A stretch of DNA of 64,000 nucleotides from Nocardioides donggukensis (GTDB lineage Bacteria > Actinomycetota > Actinomycetes > Propionibacteriales > Nocardioidaceae). Position numbers and translations under genes: made by a program. Below, piece by piece: positions 56,108-64,000 of the stretch. How positions within the stretch are numbered: the stretch's first letter is position 1; every line of letters starts with the position of its first letter. The notes under the pieces are model-generated. The model was not told where the DNA came from and did not search any database. It was given only the letters and a program-made list of their open reading frames with translations. The stretch lies in contig NZ_JACYXZ010000001.1 of assembly GCF_014842875.1 (NCBI RefSeq), forward strand, positions 682,001 through 746,000, read 5' to 3'.

Positions 56108-57301
56108 ATGTCCCTGTCCTACGAGCTGTCCCGCGAGCACGAGGAGTTCCGCAAGAGCGTCCGCGACTTCGCCGAGAAGGAGATCGCGCCGCACGTGGCG
56201 CAGTGGGACATCGACCACCACTTCCCGGTCGACGTCGTGCACAAGATGGGCCAGCTCGGGCTGTTCGGCCTCACCGCGCCCGAGGAGTTCGGCGGCATGG
56301 GCGAGGACGGCGACTTCACCTCGCTGTGCGTCGCCATCGAGGAGATCGGCCGCGTCGACCAGTCGATGGGGATCACCCTCGAGGCCGCGGTCGGCCTGGG
56401 CATCAACCCGATCCTCACCTTCGGCGACGACGAGCAGAAGCAGCAGTGGCTTCCCGACCTCGTTGCCGGCAACACCCTGGCCGGCTTCGGGCTCACCGAG
56501 GCCGGTGCCGGCTCCGACGCCAGCGCCACCCGGACCAGGGCCGAGCTCGTCAACGGCGAGTGGGTGGTCAACGGCAGCAAGCAGTTCATCACCAACTCCG
56601 GCTCCGAGATCACCTCGCTGGTCACCGTCACCGCCCGCACCGGCGAGCGCGAGGGCGGCCGGCCCGAGCTGTCCACGATCATCATGCCCTCGGACACCCC
56701 CGGCTTCACCGCCGAGCCGCCGTACCACAAGCTCGGCTGGCACATCTCCGACACCCACCCGCTCACCTTCGAGGACGCGCACGTCCCCGAGGGCAACCTG
56801 CTCGGCGAGCGGGGACGTGGCTACGCGCAGTTCCTCGCCACCCTCGACGACGGCCGGGTCGCGATCGCGGCGCTCGCCGTCGGCTGCATCCAGGCCTGCC
56901 TCGACGCCTGCGTCGACTACGCCGGCGAGCGCCAGACCTTCGGCGTCCCCATCGGCCGCAAGCAGGGCGTCGCCTTCCAGATCGCCGACCTCGAGGTCAT
57001 GCTGCACGCCTCGCGTGCCCTGACCTACCGGGCCGCCGCCATGAAGGACGCGATGGGTACGCCGACCGGTCCGAGCACCAAGGACTTCAAGCAGGCCGCT
57101 GCCGTCGCCAAGCTCTACACCTCGGAGTCCGCGGTCACCGCGACCCGGATCGCCACCCAGGTCTTCGGCGGCTACGGCTTCATGGAGGAGTACCCGGTCG
57201 CCCGGTTCTACCGGGACGCCAAGATCCTCGAGATCGGCGAGGGCACCTCCGAGGTCCAGCGCATGCTGATCGCCCGGGGCCTCGGCCTGCCGGTGGAGTG
57301 A
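56108..57301 (+). CDS. Acyl-CoA dehydrogenase
   Basis: A 397-residue FAD enzyme making the alpha-beta double bond in acyl-CoA. GFGLTEAGAGSDASATRTRA near residue 125 is the signature 1. RQTFGVPIGRKQGVAFQIADLEVMLHASR is near 275, and the catalytic base region is EIGEGTSEVQRMLIAR near 375 (Glu in GEGTSE). Length and motifs fit short/medium or branched-chain types; substrate not determined. Start ATG 56108 with a GAGGAG site. Probably controlled by the divergent MerR-type regulator. Confidence 0.94.
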   Translation: MSLSYELSREHEEFRKSVRDFAEKEIAPHVAQWDIDHHFPVDVVHKMGQLGLFGLTAPEEFGGMGEDGDFTSLCVAIEEIGRVDQSMGITLEAAVGLGINPILTFGDDEQKQQWLPDLVAGNTLAGFGLTEAGAGSDASATRTRAELVNGEWVVNGSKQFITNSGSEITSLVTVTARTGEREGGRPELSTIIMPSDTPGFTAEPPYHKLGWHISDTHPLTFEDAHVPEGNLLGERGRGYAQFLATLDDGRVAIAALAVGCIQACLDACVDYAGERQTFGVPIGRKQGVAFQIADLEVMLHASRALTYRAAAMKDAMGTPTGPSTKDFKQAAAVAKLYTSESAVTATRIATQVFGGYGFMEEYPVARFYRDAKILEIGEGTSEVQRMLIARGLGLPVE

Positions 57302-57314
57302 CCTCGCGGATCGC

Positions 57315-57320
57315 TACGCT
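57315..57320 (+). promoter_or_regulatory. Probable -10 box TACGCT for the mini-ORF/gtrA transcript
   Basis: TACGCT with six bases to an ATG at 57327, the same leaderless geometry as other genes here. The gtrA GTG is 37 bases further down. Confidence 0.45.
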
Positions 57321-57326
57321 GGGTCC

Positions 57327-57359
57327 ATGACCCGTCCGTCGCGCGCCCGTCGGCGGTAG
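57327..57359 (+). CDS. Possible leaderless Arg-rich leader peptide before gtrA
   Basis: An ATG to TAG mini-ORF of ten residues, MTRPSRARRR, six bases after a TACGCT -10. It ends four bases before the gtrA GTG and is in another frame, so it could couple translation to gtrA, which has only a weak ribosome site. Half its residues are Arg and many codons are CGC/CGT/CGG. It may be chance. Confidence 0.4.
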   Translation: MTRPSRARRR

Positions 57360-57363
57360 GGCC

Positions 57364-57834
57364 GTGGCCAGCCGCCGGCTCCAGCGGATCAGTGGTGAGG
57401 GCGCCCGCTTCCTCGTGGTCGGAGCGCTGGCGACCCTGGTCTCCCTGGTGCTCTTCAACGTGCTCGTGCACGGGGCCGGCATGGGCGTGGGCGCCATGAA
57501 CAGCTGGCCGCTGCCGGCCTTCATCCTGGCCAACCTGGTCGGGATGGTCGTCAGCTACCGCGGCAGTCGCTCCTGGGCGTTCCGCCACCGCACCGAGGTC
57601 GGTCCCACCGGCGGCCGGGTCGGGTTCCTCGTGGTCAACCTGGTCTCGCTGGTGATCCCGCTGACCTGCCTCACGATCAGCCGGTACGCGCTCGGCCTCG
57701 ACGGCGCGCTGGCCGACAACGTCGCCGCCAACGTCGTCGGGCTCGGGCTGGGCACGGTGTTCCGGTTCTGGGCCAGTCGTCGCTACGTCTTCCGGCGCCG
57801 CCCGCGCCGCTCCCGCGCCGGCGCCGCGGTCTAG
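57364..57834 (+). CDS. GtrA family membrane protein
   Basis: A 156-residue four-helix membrane protein of the GtrA/DPMS flippase-like family: ARFLVVGALATLVSLVLFNV, FILANLVGMVVSYRGSRSWAFRHR, FLVVNLVSLVIPLTCLTISRY and the C-terminal VVGLGLGTVFRFWASRRYVFR. SYRGSRSWAF and RRYVFR are family marks. Thought to move lipid-linked sugars in cell-wall or glycan synthesis. GTG start at 57364. Confidence 0.88.
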   Translation: MASRRLQRISGEGARFLVVGALATLVSLVLFNVLVHGAGMGVGAMNSWPLPAFILANLVGMVVSYRGSRSWAFRHRTEVGPTGGRVGFLVVNLVSLVIPLTCLTISRYALGLDGALADNVAANVVGLGLGTVFRFWASRRYVFRRRPRRSRAGAAV

Positions 57835-57844
57835 GCAGCTCCGG

Positions 57845-58483
57845 CTAGGAGGCCGGGGCGGGAGGAACGGACGGGGCCCACAGCTCCGTCCACGCGTGCC
57901 CCAGCTCGCCGACCAGGTCCCGCAGCAGCGGCAGGCTCACCCCCACCACGGTGTGGAAGTCGCCCTCGATCCCGGTGACGAACGCGCCCCCCAGGCCGTC
58001 GACGGTGAACGCCCCGGCCACGTGCAGCGGCTCGCCGGTCGCCACGTAGGCCGCGATCTCCGCGTCGTCGACGTCGGCGAAGTGCACCGTGGTCGACGCG
58101 GTCGCGGCGACCACCCGCCCCGAGGCCAGGTCGTGCAGCGCGTGCCCGGAGTGCAGCACCCCGGACCGGCCGCGCATCGCCTGCCAGCGGCGGACGGCCT
58201 CCTCGGGCGAGGCCGGCTTGCCGTGGGCCTCGCCGTCGAGCTCCAGCACCGAGTCGCAGCCCAGCACCAGCGCGTCGCCCACGTCCTCGCGATCCCCGGC
58301 CCGGAGCCGGTCCGCGACCGCCGCCGCCTTCAGCTCGGCGAGCTGCAGCGCCAGCTCGGCCGGCGGCAGCCCGTCGACCGTCGACTCGTCCACGCCGGAG
58401 ACGACCACCTCCGGCTCCACGCCGGCCGAGCGCAGGGTGGCGAGGCGGGCGGGGGACGCGGAGGCGAGGACCAGTCGGGGCAC
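57845..58483 (-). CDS. maf: Maf family nucleotide pyrophosphatase
   Basis: A 212-residue house-cleaning enzyme that removes modified or non-canonical nucleoside triphosphates. LVLASASPARLATLRSAG is the conserved beginning, VVSGVDES carries the next motif, and ALVLGCDSVLELDG with the catalytic Asp and the GKP segment follow near residue 75-85. Start GTG 58483, six bases from a TAGCCT box. In Streptomyces, maf lies next to accE/pccB, as here within a few kb. Confidence 0.92.
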   Translation of the reverse strand: MPRLVLASASPARLATLRSAGVEPEVVVSGVDESTVDGLPPAELALQLAELKAAAVADRLRAGDREDVGDALVLGCDSVLELDGEAHGKPASPEEAVRRWQAMRGRSGVLHSGHALHDLASGRVVAATASTTVHFADVDDAEIAAYVATGEPLHVAGAFTVDGLGGAFVTGIEGDFHTVVGVSLPLLRDLVGELGHAWTELWAPSVPPAPAS

Positions 58484-58489
58484 CCGGTG

Positions 58490-58495
58490 AGGCTA
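58490..58495 (-). promoter_or_regulatory. Probable -10 box TAGCCT for maf, leaderless
   Basis: Minus-strand TAGCCT, six bases, then GTG 58483. The gap to the upstream P1 peptidase gene (ends 58500) is only 16 bases. Confidence 0.5.
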
Positions 58496-58499
58496 CCGA

Positions 58500-59516
58500 T
58501 CAGGCCAGCGCCGAGCCGAACGCGTCCCGGTAGCAGCGCATCCCGTGCGTCGAGGTCGCCGCCAGCACGCCGCGGGTGATCGCCCGGGTGACGCACGTCC
58601 CGGCCGCGGCCAGCAGCGCCTGGAACCCGAAGACGTCCGGCGCCGGCGAGGACCCGGTCGCCAGCGCGAACAGCGTGTCCCCGTCGAACATCGTGTGCAC
58701 GGGGTCGATCGCCCGGGCCAGCCCGTCGTGACCGATCCCGGCCAGCTTGGCGCACTGCGCCTTCGTCAGCGCGGCGTCCGTCGCGATCACACCGATCGTG
58801 GTCGCCAGCGGCGGCCGCAGCGGCCCGTCCAGCCGCGCCGCCGCGGCCAGCGCCGCCTCCAGCTCGGCCGGGTCCGGCCGGCGCAGTGGCGGCAGGTCGC
58901 CGGGCAGGCAGTGCCGGGCGCCGAGCAGCTCGCCGGTGCCCAGGTGCACCGCGGAGCCGACCGCGTTCACCGCGACCAGCGCCCCCACCGTGCTCCCGTC
59001 GCCCAGCCGCACCGACGCCGACCCGACGCCGCCCTTGAGCCCCCCGACCCGGGCGCCGGTCCCGGCGCCGTGGTTGCCCTCCCGGACCTCGAGGCCTGCC
59101 CCCTCGAGTGCCGCGTCGTACGCCGCCGCGCCCAGGTCGGCGTCCGGGTGGCTCCCGAACGCCCCGCCCCGGCCGAGGTCGTAGAGCACCGCGGCCGGCA
59201 CGATCGGCACCACCTCGCCCGGACCGCCCACGGGCAGGCCGGTGCCGGCGGCGAACAGCCGCTGCACCACCCCGTCCACGGCGGCCAGGCCCAGCGCCGA
59301 GCCGCCGGTGAGCACGACCGCGTGCACCCGGTCGACGAGGTTGCGCGGGTCCAGCAGGTCGGTCTCCCGGGTGCCCGGGCCGCCGCCGCGGACGTCGACG
59401 CCGGCCACCGCGCCCTGCGGCGGGGGCAGGACCACCGTGCTGCCGCTCAGCCACCCGTCCGTGGTCCGCTCGGCCTGACCCACCCGGATGCCGGGCACGT
59501 CGGTGATCGCGTTCAC
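58500..59516 (-). CDS. P1 family peptidase (DmpA/aminopeptidase-like)
   Basis: A 338-residue N-terminal-nucleophile type hydrolase that self-cleaves into two chains. The N-terminal DVPGIRVGQAERTTDGWLSGSTVVL and VLTGGSALGLAAVDGV mark the family. The likely cleavage/nucleophile site is LATTIGVIATDAALT near residue 240, where a Thr would be the new N-terminus. It hydrolyses N-terminal amino acids or amides. The start ATG overlaps the PhoD-type gene's stop by four bases. Confidence 0.86.
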   Translation of the reverse strand: MNAITDVPGIRVGQAERTTDGWLSGSTVVLPPPQGAVAGVDVRGGGPGTRETDLLDPRNLVDRVHAVVLTGGSALGLAAVDGVVQRLFAAGTGLPVGGPGEVVPIVPAAVLYDLGRGGAFGSHPDADLGAAAYDAALEGAGLEVREGNHGAGTGARVGGLKGGVGSASVRLGDGSTVGALVAVNAVGSAVHLGTGELLGARHCLPGDLPPLRRPDPAELEAALAAAARLDGPLRPPLATTIGVIATDAALTKAQCAKLAGIGHDGLARAIDPVHTMFDGDTLFALATGSSPAPDVFGFQALLAAAGTCVTRAITRGVLAATSTHGMRCYRDAFGSALA

Positions 59517-61222
59517 CCGGTGATCTCCACGTTGGCGACCCGGGTCAGGCGCGGGCAGTCGTGGTCACCGTCCTCCACCTGCCCGCTGGCCCACCACATG
59601 TGCAGGCCGTCGGGGATCACCTCGAGCGTCGCGAGGTTGTTGTCGAACCATGGCCCCTTCACCAGCGACCAGCGCAGCGGGGCCTTCGGCACCTTCGCGG
59701 ACCGAGCCACCACGTGCCCGACCGGACCGGCCACCCCGTAGGAGGCGAACGCCGTGGCGAACCGCCAGCGCCGCGACAGCGGGTTGCGGATGGGGGAGCA
59801 GACGGCCTGCAGGATCCGGCTCTGCAACGGCGGCGCGCCGCGCGCCTCGCGGCGCGTGGTCCGGGCCTCCGAGACGTAGCTGTGGTGGACGTCCCCGGAC
59901 AGGAAGGTCACCGTCCGCGGCGCCGGGCCGCGCTGGCCGCGGGCGACCTCCAGGGTCATCGCCGCCACCCGCTGGAAGCCGTCCTGGAACGCCGCCCAGT
60001 GCTCGAGGTCGACGCCCTGCCGGATGCGCTCGCCCACCCGCGCGCCGCGCCGGCCCCACGAGCCGGCCGCGAGCGCCTCGGAGAAGGCCTCGACGTAGTG
60101 CAGTCCCGGCGCCAGCAGGAACGGCAGCGACGTGCCCACCAGCAGGTGCTCGGTCCCGCCCTGCATCTGCTCGTCCAGCCAGGCCATCTCGGAGTCGTCG
60201 AGGATCGACCGGTGCCCGGGCTCGAGCACCCGGGCGGCCCGCGAGTCCACCACCACCAGCCGGGCCTGGCTCCCGAAGTCCCGGGCGTAGCTCCACCGGT
60301 AGCACTGCGGGTCCTGGTCGGCCCGGTCCGCGAAGGCGTCCAGCTCCTCGCTGAGGTCGAGCTCGCCCGCGCCGTCGTACTCCTGGACGCGTCGCCACAG
60401 CGGGTCCTCCGCGCGCTCGGCCGGGCTGAGGTTGCCCAGGTGCTGGTAGACCCAGTACGACGCCAGCCCGCCGACGATCCGGTCGTGCCACCAGCTGGTG
60501 GCCTCCATCTCGTCCTTCCAGGACCGCGAGGTGTTCCAGTCGTCCCGGACGTCGTGGTCGTCGAAGATCATCGCGCTCGGCAGCGTCGAGAGCAGCCACC
60601 GGTTCGCCGGGTCCGACCAGGCCAGCCGGTAGAGGTGGGCGTACTCCTCGTAGTCCTTCAGCTCGGTCCAGGGCGCCTGCTCGATGTCCCGTCGGGACTC
60701 GATGAACTCCCGCATCGGTGCGGTCGTCTCGTCGGCGTAGACCTGGTCGCCCAGGAACAGCACCAGGTCCGGCCAGCGGGCCGGCCCGTGCTCGGGGTCG
60801 TCGGGCATCTCGGAGTCGGTGACGCCGGCCATCCGCAGCGCGTAGGCCCGCAGCGCGTCCACGCCGTGCAGGTCGTTGCCGTCGGCGTCGTGCGACACCG
60901 CGGTCCGGCAGGAGCCGAACGCCATCCGCAGCCGCTTCTGCGGGTCGAGCGTCGAGATCATCGACGGTGGGAGGTCGGAGTCGGCCTCGGGCCACACCTG
61001 CCGACCGTCGACCTCGACGGTGTACTCCGACTTCGACCCCGGCTCCAGCCCCTCGACGTCGACCAGGGCGTAGTGGTGGCCGTGGACGGCGAAGGTGTCC
61101 GCCTCGGCCGTCCGGTCCCCGGCCCGCACCCGGACCCGGCCGGTGTCGGCGGTCTCGACCCAGATCGTGGCGGTCGTCTGGTCGACGTGGCGGAGCAGCG
61201 GCCCCAGCACCAGTTCGGTCAC
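59513..61222 (-). CDS. PhoD-like alkaline phosphatase family protein
   Basis: A 569-residue metallophosphatase. The N-terminal VTELVLGPLLRHVDQTTATIWVE is the family's beta-rich entry domain. The catalytic part has FGSCRT near residue 105, FLGDQVYADE near 160, FDDHDVRDDWN near 225 and SGDVHHSYV near 440, all metal-ligand motifs. No signal peptide is visible, so it may be cytoplasmic. I chose GTG 61222, six bases from CATGCT, because the family domain begins there; GTG 61240 adds six residues. Confidence 0.86.
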   Translation of the reverse strand: MTELVLGPLLRHVDQTTATIWVETADTGRVRVRAGDRTAEADTFAVHGHHYALVDVEGLEPGSKSEYTVEVDGRQVWPEADSDLPPSMISTLDPQKRLRMAFGSCRTAVSHDADGNDLHGVDALRAYALRMAGVTDSEMPDDPEHGPARWPDLVLFLGDQVYADETTAPMREFIESRRDIEQAPWTELKDYEEYAHLYRLAWSDPANRWLLSTLPSAMIFDDHDVRDDWNTSRSWKDEMEATSWWHDRIVGGLASYWVYQHLGNLSPAERAEDPLWRRVQEYDGAGELDLSEELDAFADRADQDPQCYRWSYARDFGSQARLVVVDSRAARVLEPGHRSILDDSEMAWLDEQMQGGTEHLLVGTSLPFLLAPGLHYVEAFSEALAAGSWGRRGARVGERIRQGVDLEHWAAFQDGFQRVAAMTLEVARGQRGPAPRTVTFLSGDVHHSYVSEARTTRREARGAPPLQSRILQAVCSPIRNPLSRRWRFATAFASYGVAGPVGHVVARSAKVPKAPLRWSLVKGPWFDNNLATLEVIPDGLHMWWASGQVEDGDHDCPRLTRVANVEITG

Positions 61223-61246
61223 CGGGACAGCATGCCTCACCGGGGG

Positions 61247-61501
61247 TCAGCGCGGGAGGCCGCTGGAGCGCCAGCCTCCCGGACCCTGCGGCAGCGCGCG
61301 TCGCACCGCGCGGTGGGGCGCCTGCCACTCGGGCGTACGGCGCGGGGGTGCCGCCTGCTCCGGGCCACCCATCGCGGCCAGCACCGCGACCAGGGCGGCG
61401 ACCTCCTCGGGGGTGGTGTGCTCGGTGATGATCCTCAGCACCGGTTCGTCTTCGCCGGCCTTCTGCGACCCCTGCGGGTCGGTCTCACCTGTCGTCGACA
61501 C
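61247..61501 (-). CDS. accE: Acyl-CoA carboxylase epsilon subunit
   Basis: An 84-residue small subunit specific to actinobacterial acyl-CoA carboxylases. It bridges the alpha and beta chains. After an acidic N-terminus, PVLRIITEHTTPEEVAALVAVLAAM is the typical helix-forming core, and a Trp/Arg-rich tail ends in PGGWRSSGLPR. Start GTG 61501; the frame is open further but has no family resemblance. It lies downstream of the beta chain gene, in the same order as in Streptomyces. Confidence 0.85.
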   Translation of the reverse strand: MSTTGETDPQGSQKAGEDEPVLRIITEHTTPEEVAALVAVLAAMGGPEQAAPPRRTPEWQAPHRAVRRALPQGPGGWRSSGLPR

Positions 61502-61552
61502 GTCGCCTGTCTCCTCCTCCGCTTCGCTCCTCCGGACACGGGCGACGGGTCG
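61498..61552. repeat. Variant of the GACAC...CGACGGGTCG motif with inverted partner
   Basis: GACACGGGCGACGGGTCG at 61535-61552 differs at two of 18 bases from the motif doubled at 2900-2952. Upstream, 61498-61514 pairs with it at about 13 of 17 positions, again giving a hairpin. It lies at the accE start, between accE and the beta chain gene. Confidence 0.5.
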
Positions 61553-61591
61553 ACTCCGCATCCCGCTGCTCGGGGACCCTCCGGGCCCGCC

Positions 61592-63238
61592 TCACAGCGG
61601 GATGTTCCCGTGCTTCTTGGGCGGCAGCGCCTCCCGCTTCGAGCGCAGCAGCCGCAGCGACCGGACGATCTCCACCCGCGTCTCGTGCGGGCTGATCACC
61701 GCGTCGATGTAGCCACGCTCGGCGGCGACGTAGGGGTTGGCCAGCGTGTCCTCGTACTCCGTGATCAGCTCGGCCCGCCGCTCGTCGACGTTGCCGGCCT
61801 CCTCGGCCTCCGCGATCTCCTTGCGGTAGAGGATGTTCACCGCGCCCTGGGCGCCCATCACCGCGATCTGGGCGGTCGGCCAGGCGACGTTGATGTCGGC
61901 GCCGAGGTGCTTGGAGCCCATGACGTCGTAGGCGCCGCCGTAGGCCTTGCGGGTGATGATCGTGACCAGCGGCACGGTCGCCTCCGCGTAGGCGTAGATG
62001 AGCTTCGCGCCGCGCCGGATGATCCCGTTGAACTCCTGGTCGGTGCCTGGCAGGAAGCCGGGGACGTCGACGAAGGTGAGGACCGGGATGTTGAAGGCGT
62101 CGCAGGTCCGCACGAAGCGGGCCGCCTTCTCCGAGGCGTCGATGTCGAGCGTGCCGGCGAACTGCATCGGCTGGTTGGCGACCACGCCCACCGGCCTGCC
62201 CTCGACCCGGCCGTAGCCGATCAGGATGTTCGGCGCGAACAGCGGCTGGACCTCGAGGAACTCCTCGTCGTCGAGCACCGCCTCGATCACCGTGTGCATG
62301 TCGTAGGGCTGGTTCGGCGAGTCCGGGATCAGCGTGTCCAGCGACCGGTCCAGGTCGGAGAACGCGGTGTCCGCGGGCTCGTCGTACGCCGGCGGCTCGT
62401 CGAGGTTGTTCTGCGGCAGGTAGGACAGCAGCGACTTGACGTACTCGATGGCGTCCTCCTCGTCGGACCCCATGTAGTGCGCGTTGCCGGACCTGGTGTT
62501 GTGGGTCCGGGCGCCGCCGAGCTCCTCCATCGTGACGTCCTCGCCGGTGACGGTCTTGATGACGTCGGGCCCGGTGATGAACATGTTCGACGTGCCGTCG
62601 ACCATGATCGTGAAGTCGGTGACCGCGGGGGAGTAGACGTGGCCGCCGGCGCAGGAGCCCATGATCAGGCTGATCTGCGGGATCACGCCGCTGGCGTGGA
62701 CGTTGCGACGGAAGATCTCGCCGTACAGGCCGAGCGAGACCACGCCCTCCTGGATCCGGGCACCGGCGCCCTCGTTGATGCCGATGATCGGGCAGCCGGT
62801 CTTGATCGCCAGGTCCATCACCTTGGTGATCTTCTCGCCGTAGACCTCGCCGAGGGACCCGCCGAAGACCGTGAAGTCCTGGGAGAACACGCAGACCTGC
62901 CGGCCGTCGATGGTGCCGTAGCCGGTGACCACGCCGTCGCCGTACGGACGCCGCTTCTCCAGGCCGAACGCCACCGACCGGTGCCGGGCCAGCTCGTCGA
63001 GCTCGACGAACGAGCCCTCGTCGAAGAGCATCTCGATCCGCTCCCGGGCCGTCCGGCGCCCCTTGGCGTGCTGCTTCTCGACCGCCTTCGCGGAGCCGGC
63101 GTGCACCGCCTCGTCGAGGCGCCGGTCCAGGTCGGCCAGCTTGCCGGCGGTCGAGTGGATGTCGATGCCCGCGTCGGCCGGGGGGACGTCGGTGCCCTCG
63201 CCCGGCGCGGCCGCGGTGTCAGGATCTGCTGGGGTCAC
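61592..63238 (-). CDS. pccB: Acyl-CoA (propionyl-CoA) carboxylase beta chain
   Basis: A 548-residue carboxyltransferase. Residues about 50-290 are the N-terminal crotonase-like half with the [16 protein letters not shown] oxyanion loop. The C-terminal half has [25 protein letters not shown] and [22 protein letters not shown]. Length and motifs match actinobacterial AccD/PccB; propionyl-CoA is the likely substrate given MutAB in the same region. Start GTG 63238 with GAGGAGG upstream; longer in-frame starts lack a ribosome site and overlap birA. Epsilon follows. Confidence 0.93.
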   Translation of the reverse strand: MTPADPDTAAAPGEGTDVPPADAGIDIHSTAGKLADLDRRLDEAVHAGSAKAVEKQHAKGRRTARERIEMLFDEGSFVELDELARHRSVAFGLEKRRPYGDGVVTGYGTIDGRQVCVFSQDFTVFGGSLGEVYGEKITKVMDLAIKTGCPIIGINEGAGARIQEGVVSLGLYGEIFRRNVHASGVIPQISLIMGSCAGGHVYSPAVTDFTIMVDGTSNMFITGPDVIKTVTGEDVTMEELGGARTHNTRSGNAHYMGSDEEDAIEYVKSLLSYLPQNNLDEPPAYDEPADTAFSDLDRSLDTLIPDSPNQPYDMHTVIEAVLDDEEFLEVQPLFAPNILIGYGRVEGRPVGVVANQPMQFAGTLDIDASEKAARFVRTCDAFNIPVLTFVDVPGFLPGTDQEFNGIIRRGAKLIYAYAEATVPLVTIITRKAYGGAYDVMGSKHLGADINVAWPTAQIAVMGAQGAVNILYRKEIAEAEEAGNVDERRAELITEYEDTLANPYVAAERGYIDAVISPHETRVEIVRSLRLLRSKREALPPKKHGNIPL

Positions 63239-63269
63239 GTGATCTGGCCTCCTCGGTGTGCTGTCGGCC

Positions 63270-63277
63270 AATGTAGT
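63270..63277. promoter_or_regulatory. Overlapping divergent -10 boxes for pccB and birA
   Basis: AATGTAGT reads TACATT on the minus strand, giving pccB a leader with its GAGGAGG site. On the plus strand it reads TGTAGT, four bases before the birA ATG (63282). A second case of a shared opening site for two divergent genes. Confidence 0.4.
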
Positions 63278-63281
63278 GCCC

Positions 63282-64000
63282 ATGAGCACCGGCCCCGACC
63301 CGCGCCCACCCCTCGACGGCTCCCGCCTGCCCGCCTCCGTGGAGGTGGAGGGGGAGGTCGCCTCGACCAACGCCGTGGTGGCCGAGCGGGCCCGTGCCGG
63401 CGGGCCGGACGGCCTGGTCGTGGTGGCCGAGCACCAGACGGCGGGCAGGGGCCGGCTGGACCGGACCTGGCAGGCCCCGGCCGGCACGGCGCTGACGTTC
63501 TCGATGCTGCTGCGCCCCGACCTGCCCGCGGCCCGATGGCCGTGGATCCCCCTCTGGACCGGGTACGCCGTCCACACGGTGCTGGCCCCCCGGCTCCCCG
63601 GACTCGGCCTGAAGTGGCCCAACGACGTGCTCGTCGAGAGCCGGAAGCTGGCCGGCATCCTGCTCGAGCGGGTCGAGACGCCGACCGGTCCGGCCGCCGT
63701 GGTCGGCGTCGGGCTCAACGTCGCCCAGACCCGGGACGAGCTGCCCGTGCCGGAGGCCACCTCGCTCGCCCTCGAGCTGGGCGGGGCCGGGGGCGCACCG
63801 GACCGGACGGAGCTGCTCGCGGCGCTGGTGGGGTCCCTCACCGAGCACCGACCCCTGCTGACCCGGCCCGCGGACCTGCGCCGGGCCTACGCGGACGTCT
63901 GCCGGACCGTCGGGAGCGCGGTCCGGGTCGAGCTGCCCGGCGGGGGGACGCTGACCGGGCGGGCCGTCGACGTCGACGCCGACGGGGGCCTCGTGGTGGA
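63282..64000 (+). CDS. birA: Biotin--[acetyl-CoA-carboxylase] ligase, 3' end outside the window
   Basis: About 239 visible residues of biotin protein ligase, which attaches biotin to the AccA-type and Pyc carrier domains. [13 protein letters not shown] is the biotin-binding start, [16 protein letters not shown] contains the GRGR nucleotide loop, and [22 protein letters not shown] the catalytic KWPND motif. The C-terminal SH3-like domain begins at [13 protein letters not shown]. It has no N-terminal winged-helix, so it is a plain ligase without repressor function. Divergent from pccB, the chain whose partner it biotinylates. Confidence 0.94.
   Translation, partial: MSTGPDPRPPLDGSRLPASVEVEGEVASTNAVVAERARAGGPDGLVVVAEHQTAGRGRLDRTWQAPAGTALTFSMLLRPDLPAARWPWIPLWTGYAVHTVLAPRLPGLGLKWPNDVLVESRKLAGILLERVETPTGPAAVVGVGLNVAQTRDELPVPEATSLALELGGAGGAPDRTELLAALVGSLTEHRPLLTRPADLRRAYADVCRTVGSAVRVELPGGGTLTGRAVDVDADGGLVV

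Overview
The window is about 70% GC, with dense, short-spaced genes, frequent 4-base start/stop overlaps and many GTG starts. Gene content points to an actinobacterium, most likely a Nocardioides-like member of Propionibacteriales. That is inference from gene families and order; no rRNA or other marker gene is present. The order resembles, from memory, the Mycobacterium tuberculosis lpdA–deoD–pmmB–add–deoA–cdd–sdh neighbourhood and the Streptomyces stretch from the BMP-type nucleoside ABC genes to accA/maf/accE/pccB/birA. This is chromosomal core, not an accessory island: I see no transposase, integrase, phage module, CRISPR array, tRNA or rRNA gene, and no gene-free stretch over 300 bases (the longest are about 200).

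Layout. 1-2.9 kb: end of trpS, a 2H phosphoesterase, a YihY-type membrane protein and a small membrane protein. 2.9-10.1 kb: two different succinate dehydrogenase/fumarate reductase operons, transcribed divergently from a 200-base region at 6.5-6.7 kb. 10.2-15.3 kb: methylmalonyl-CoA mutase (mutA, mutB) with its GTPase chaperone meaB. 15.3-25.3 kb: an M20 amidohydrolase, a four-gene BMP/Nup-type nucleoside ABC importer, then cdd, deoA, a MaoC-type hydratase and add. 25.3-30.2 kb: a K+/H+-antiporter-like protein with a C-terminal UBP zinc finger, a C39-like putative peptidase coupled to a uridine-kinase-like gene, and an extracellular SBP-VWA protein. 30.2-39.8 kb: deoC with two aldehyde dehydrogenase genes (one a truncated pseudo-enzyme), phosphohexomutase, crotonase, SRPBCC, epimerase, lipoprotein, purine nucleoside phosphorylase and a GGCT-fold protein. 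39.8-50 kb: two flavoprotein disulfide reductases, a Gly-rich protein, a SpoIID-like protein, pyruvate carboxylase and a biotin-dependent acyl-CoA carboxylase alpha chain. 50-58 kb: an OFA-type MFS carrier with its 33-residue partner, small enzymes, a DUF2510/TSP3/Ltp surface protein, a DUF222-HNH protein, a MerR/acyl-CoA dehydrogenase pair with a perfect palindromic operator, and GtrA. 58-64 kb: maf, a P1 peptidase, a PhoD phosphatase, acyl-CoA carboxylase epsilon and beta chains, and the start of birA.

How it fits together. Imported nucleosides are deaminated (cdd, add) and phosphorolysed (deoA, PNP). Deoxyribose phosphate is split by deoC to acetaldehyde and glyceraldehyde-3-phosphate, and the linked aldehyde dehydrogenase could oxidise the acetaldehyde. 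Propionyl-CoA is carboxylated (alpha, beta and epsilon chains, with BirA supplying biotin) and isomerised by MutAB/MeaB to succinyl-CoA, which enters the TCA cycle next to two Sdh complexes and pyruvate carboxylase.

The most useful unexplained observations are: a recurring leaderless promoter layout (TANNNT six or seven bases before the start codon at eleven sites, nine bases at one more); a repeated 18-base motif forming hairpins; the antiporter-UBP fusion; the split ALDH16-like pair; a putative C39-like peptidase coupled to a kinase gene; and a leaderless mini-ORF before gtrA. I found no convincing wholly new multi-gene system.
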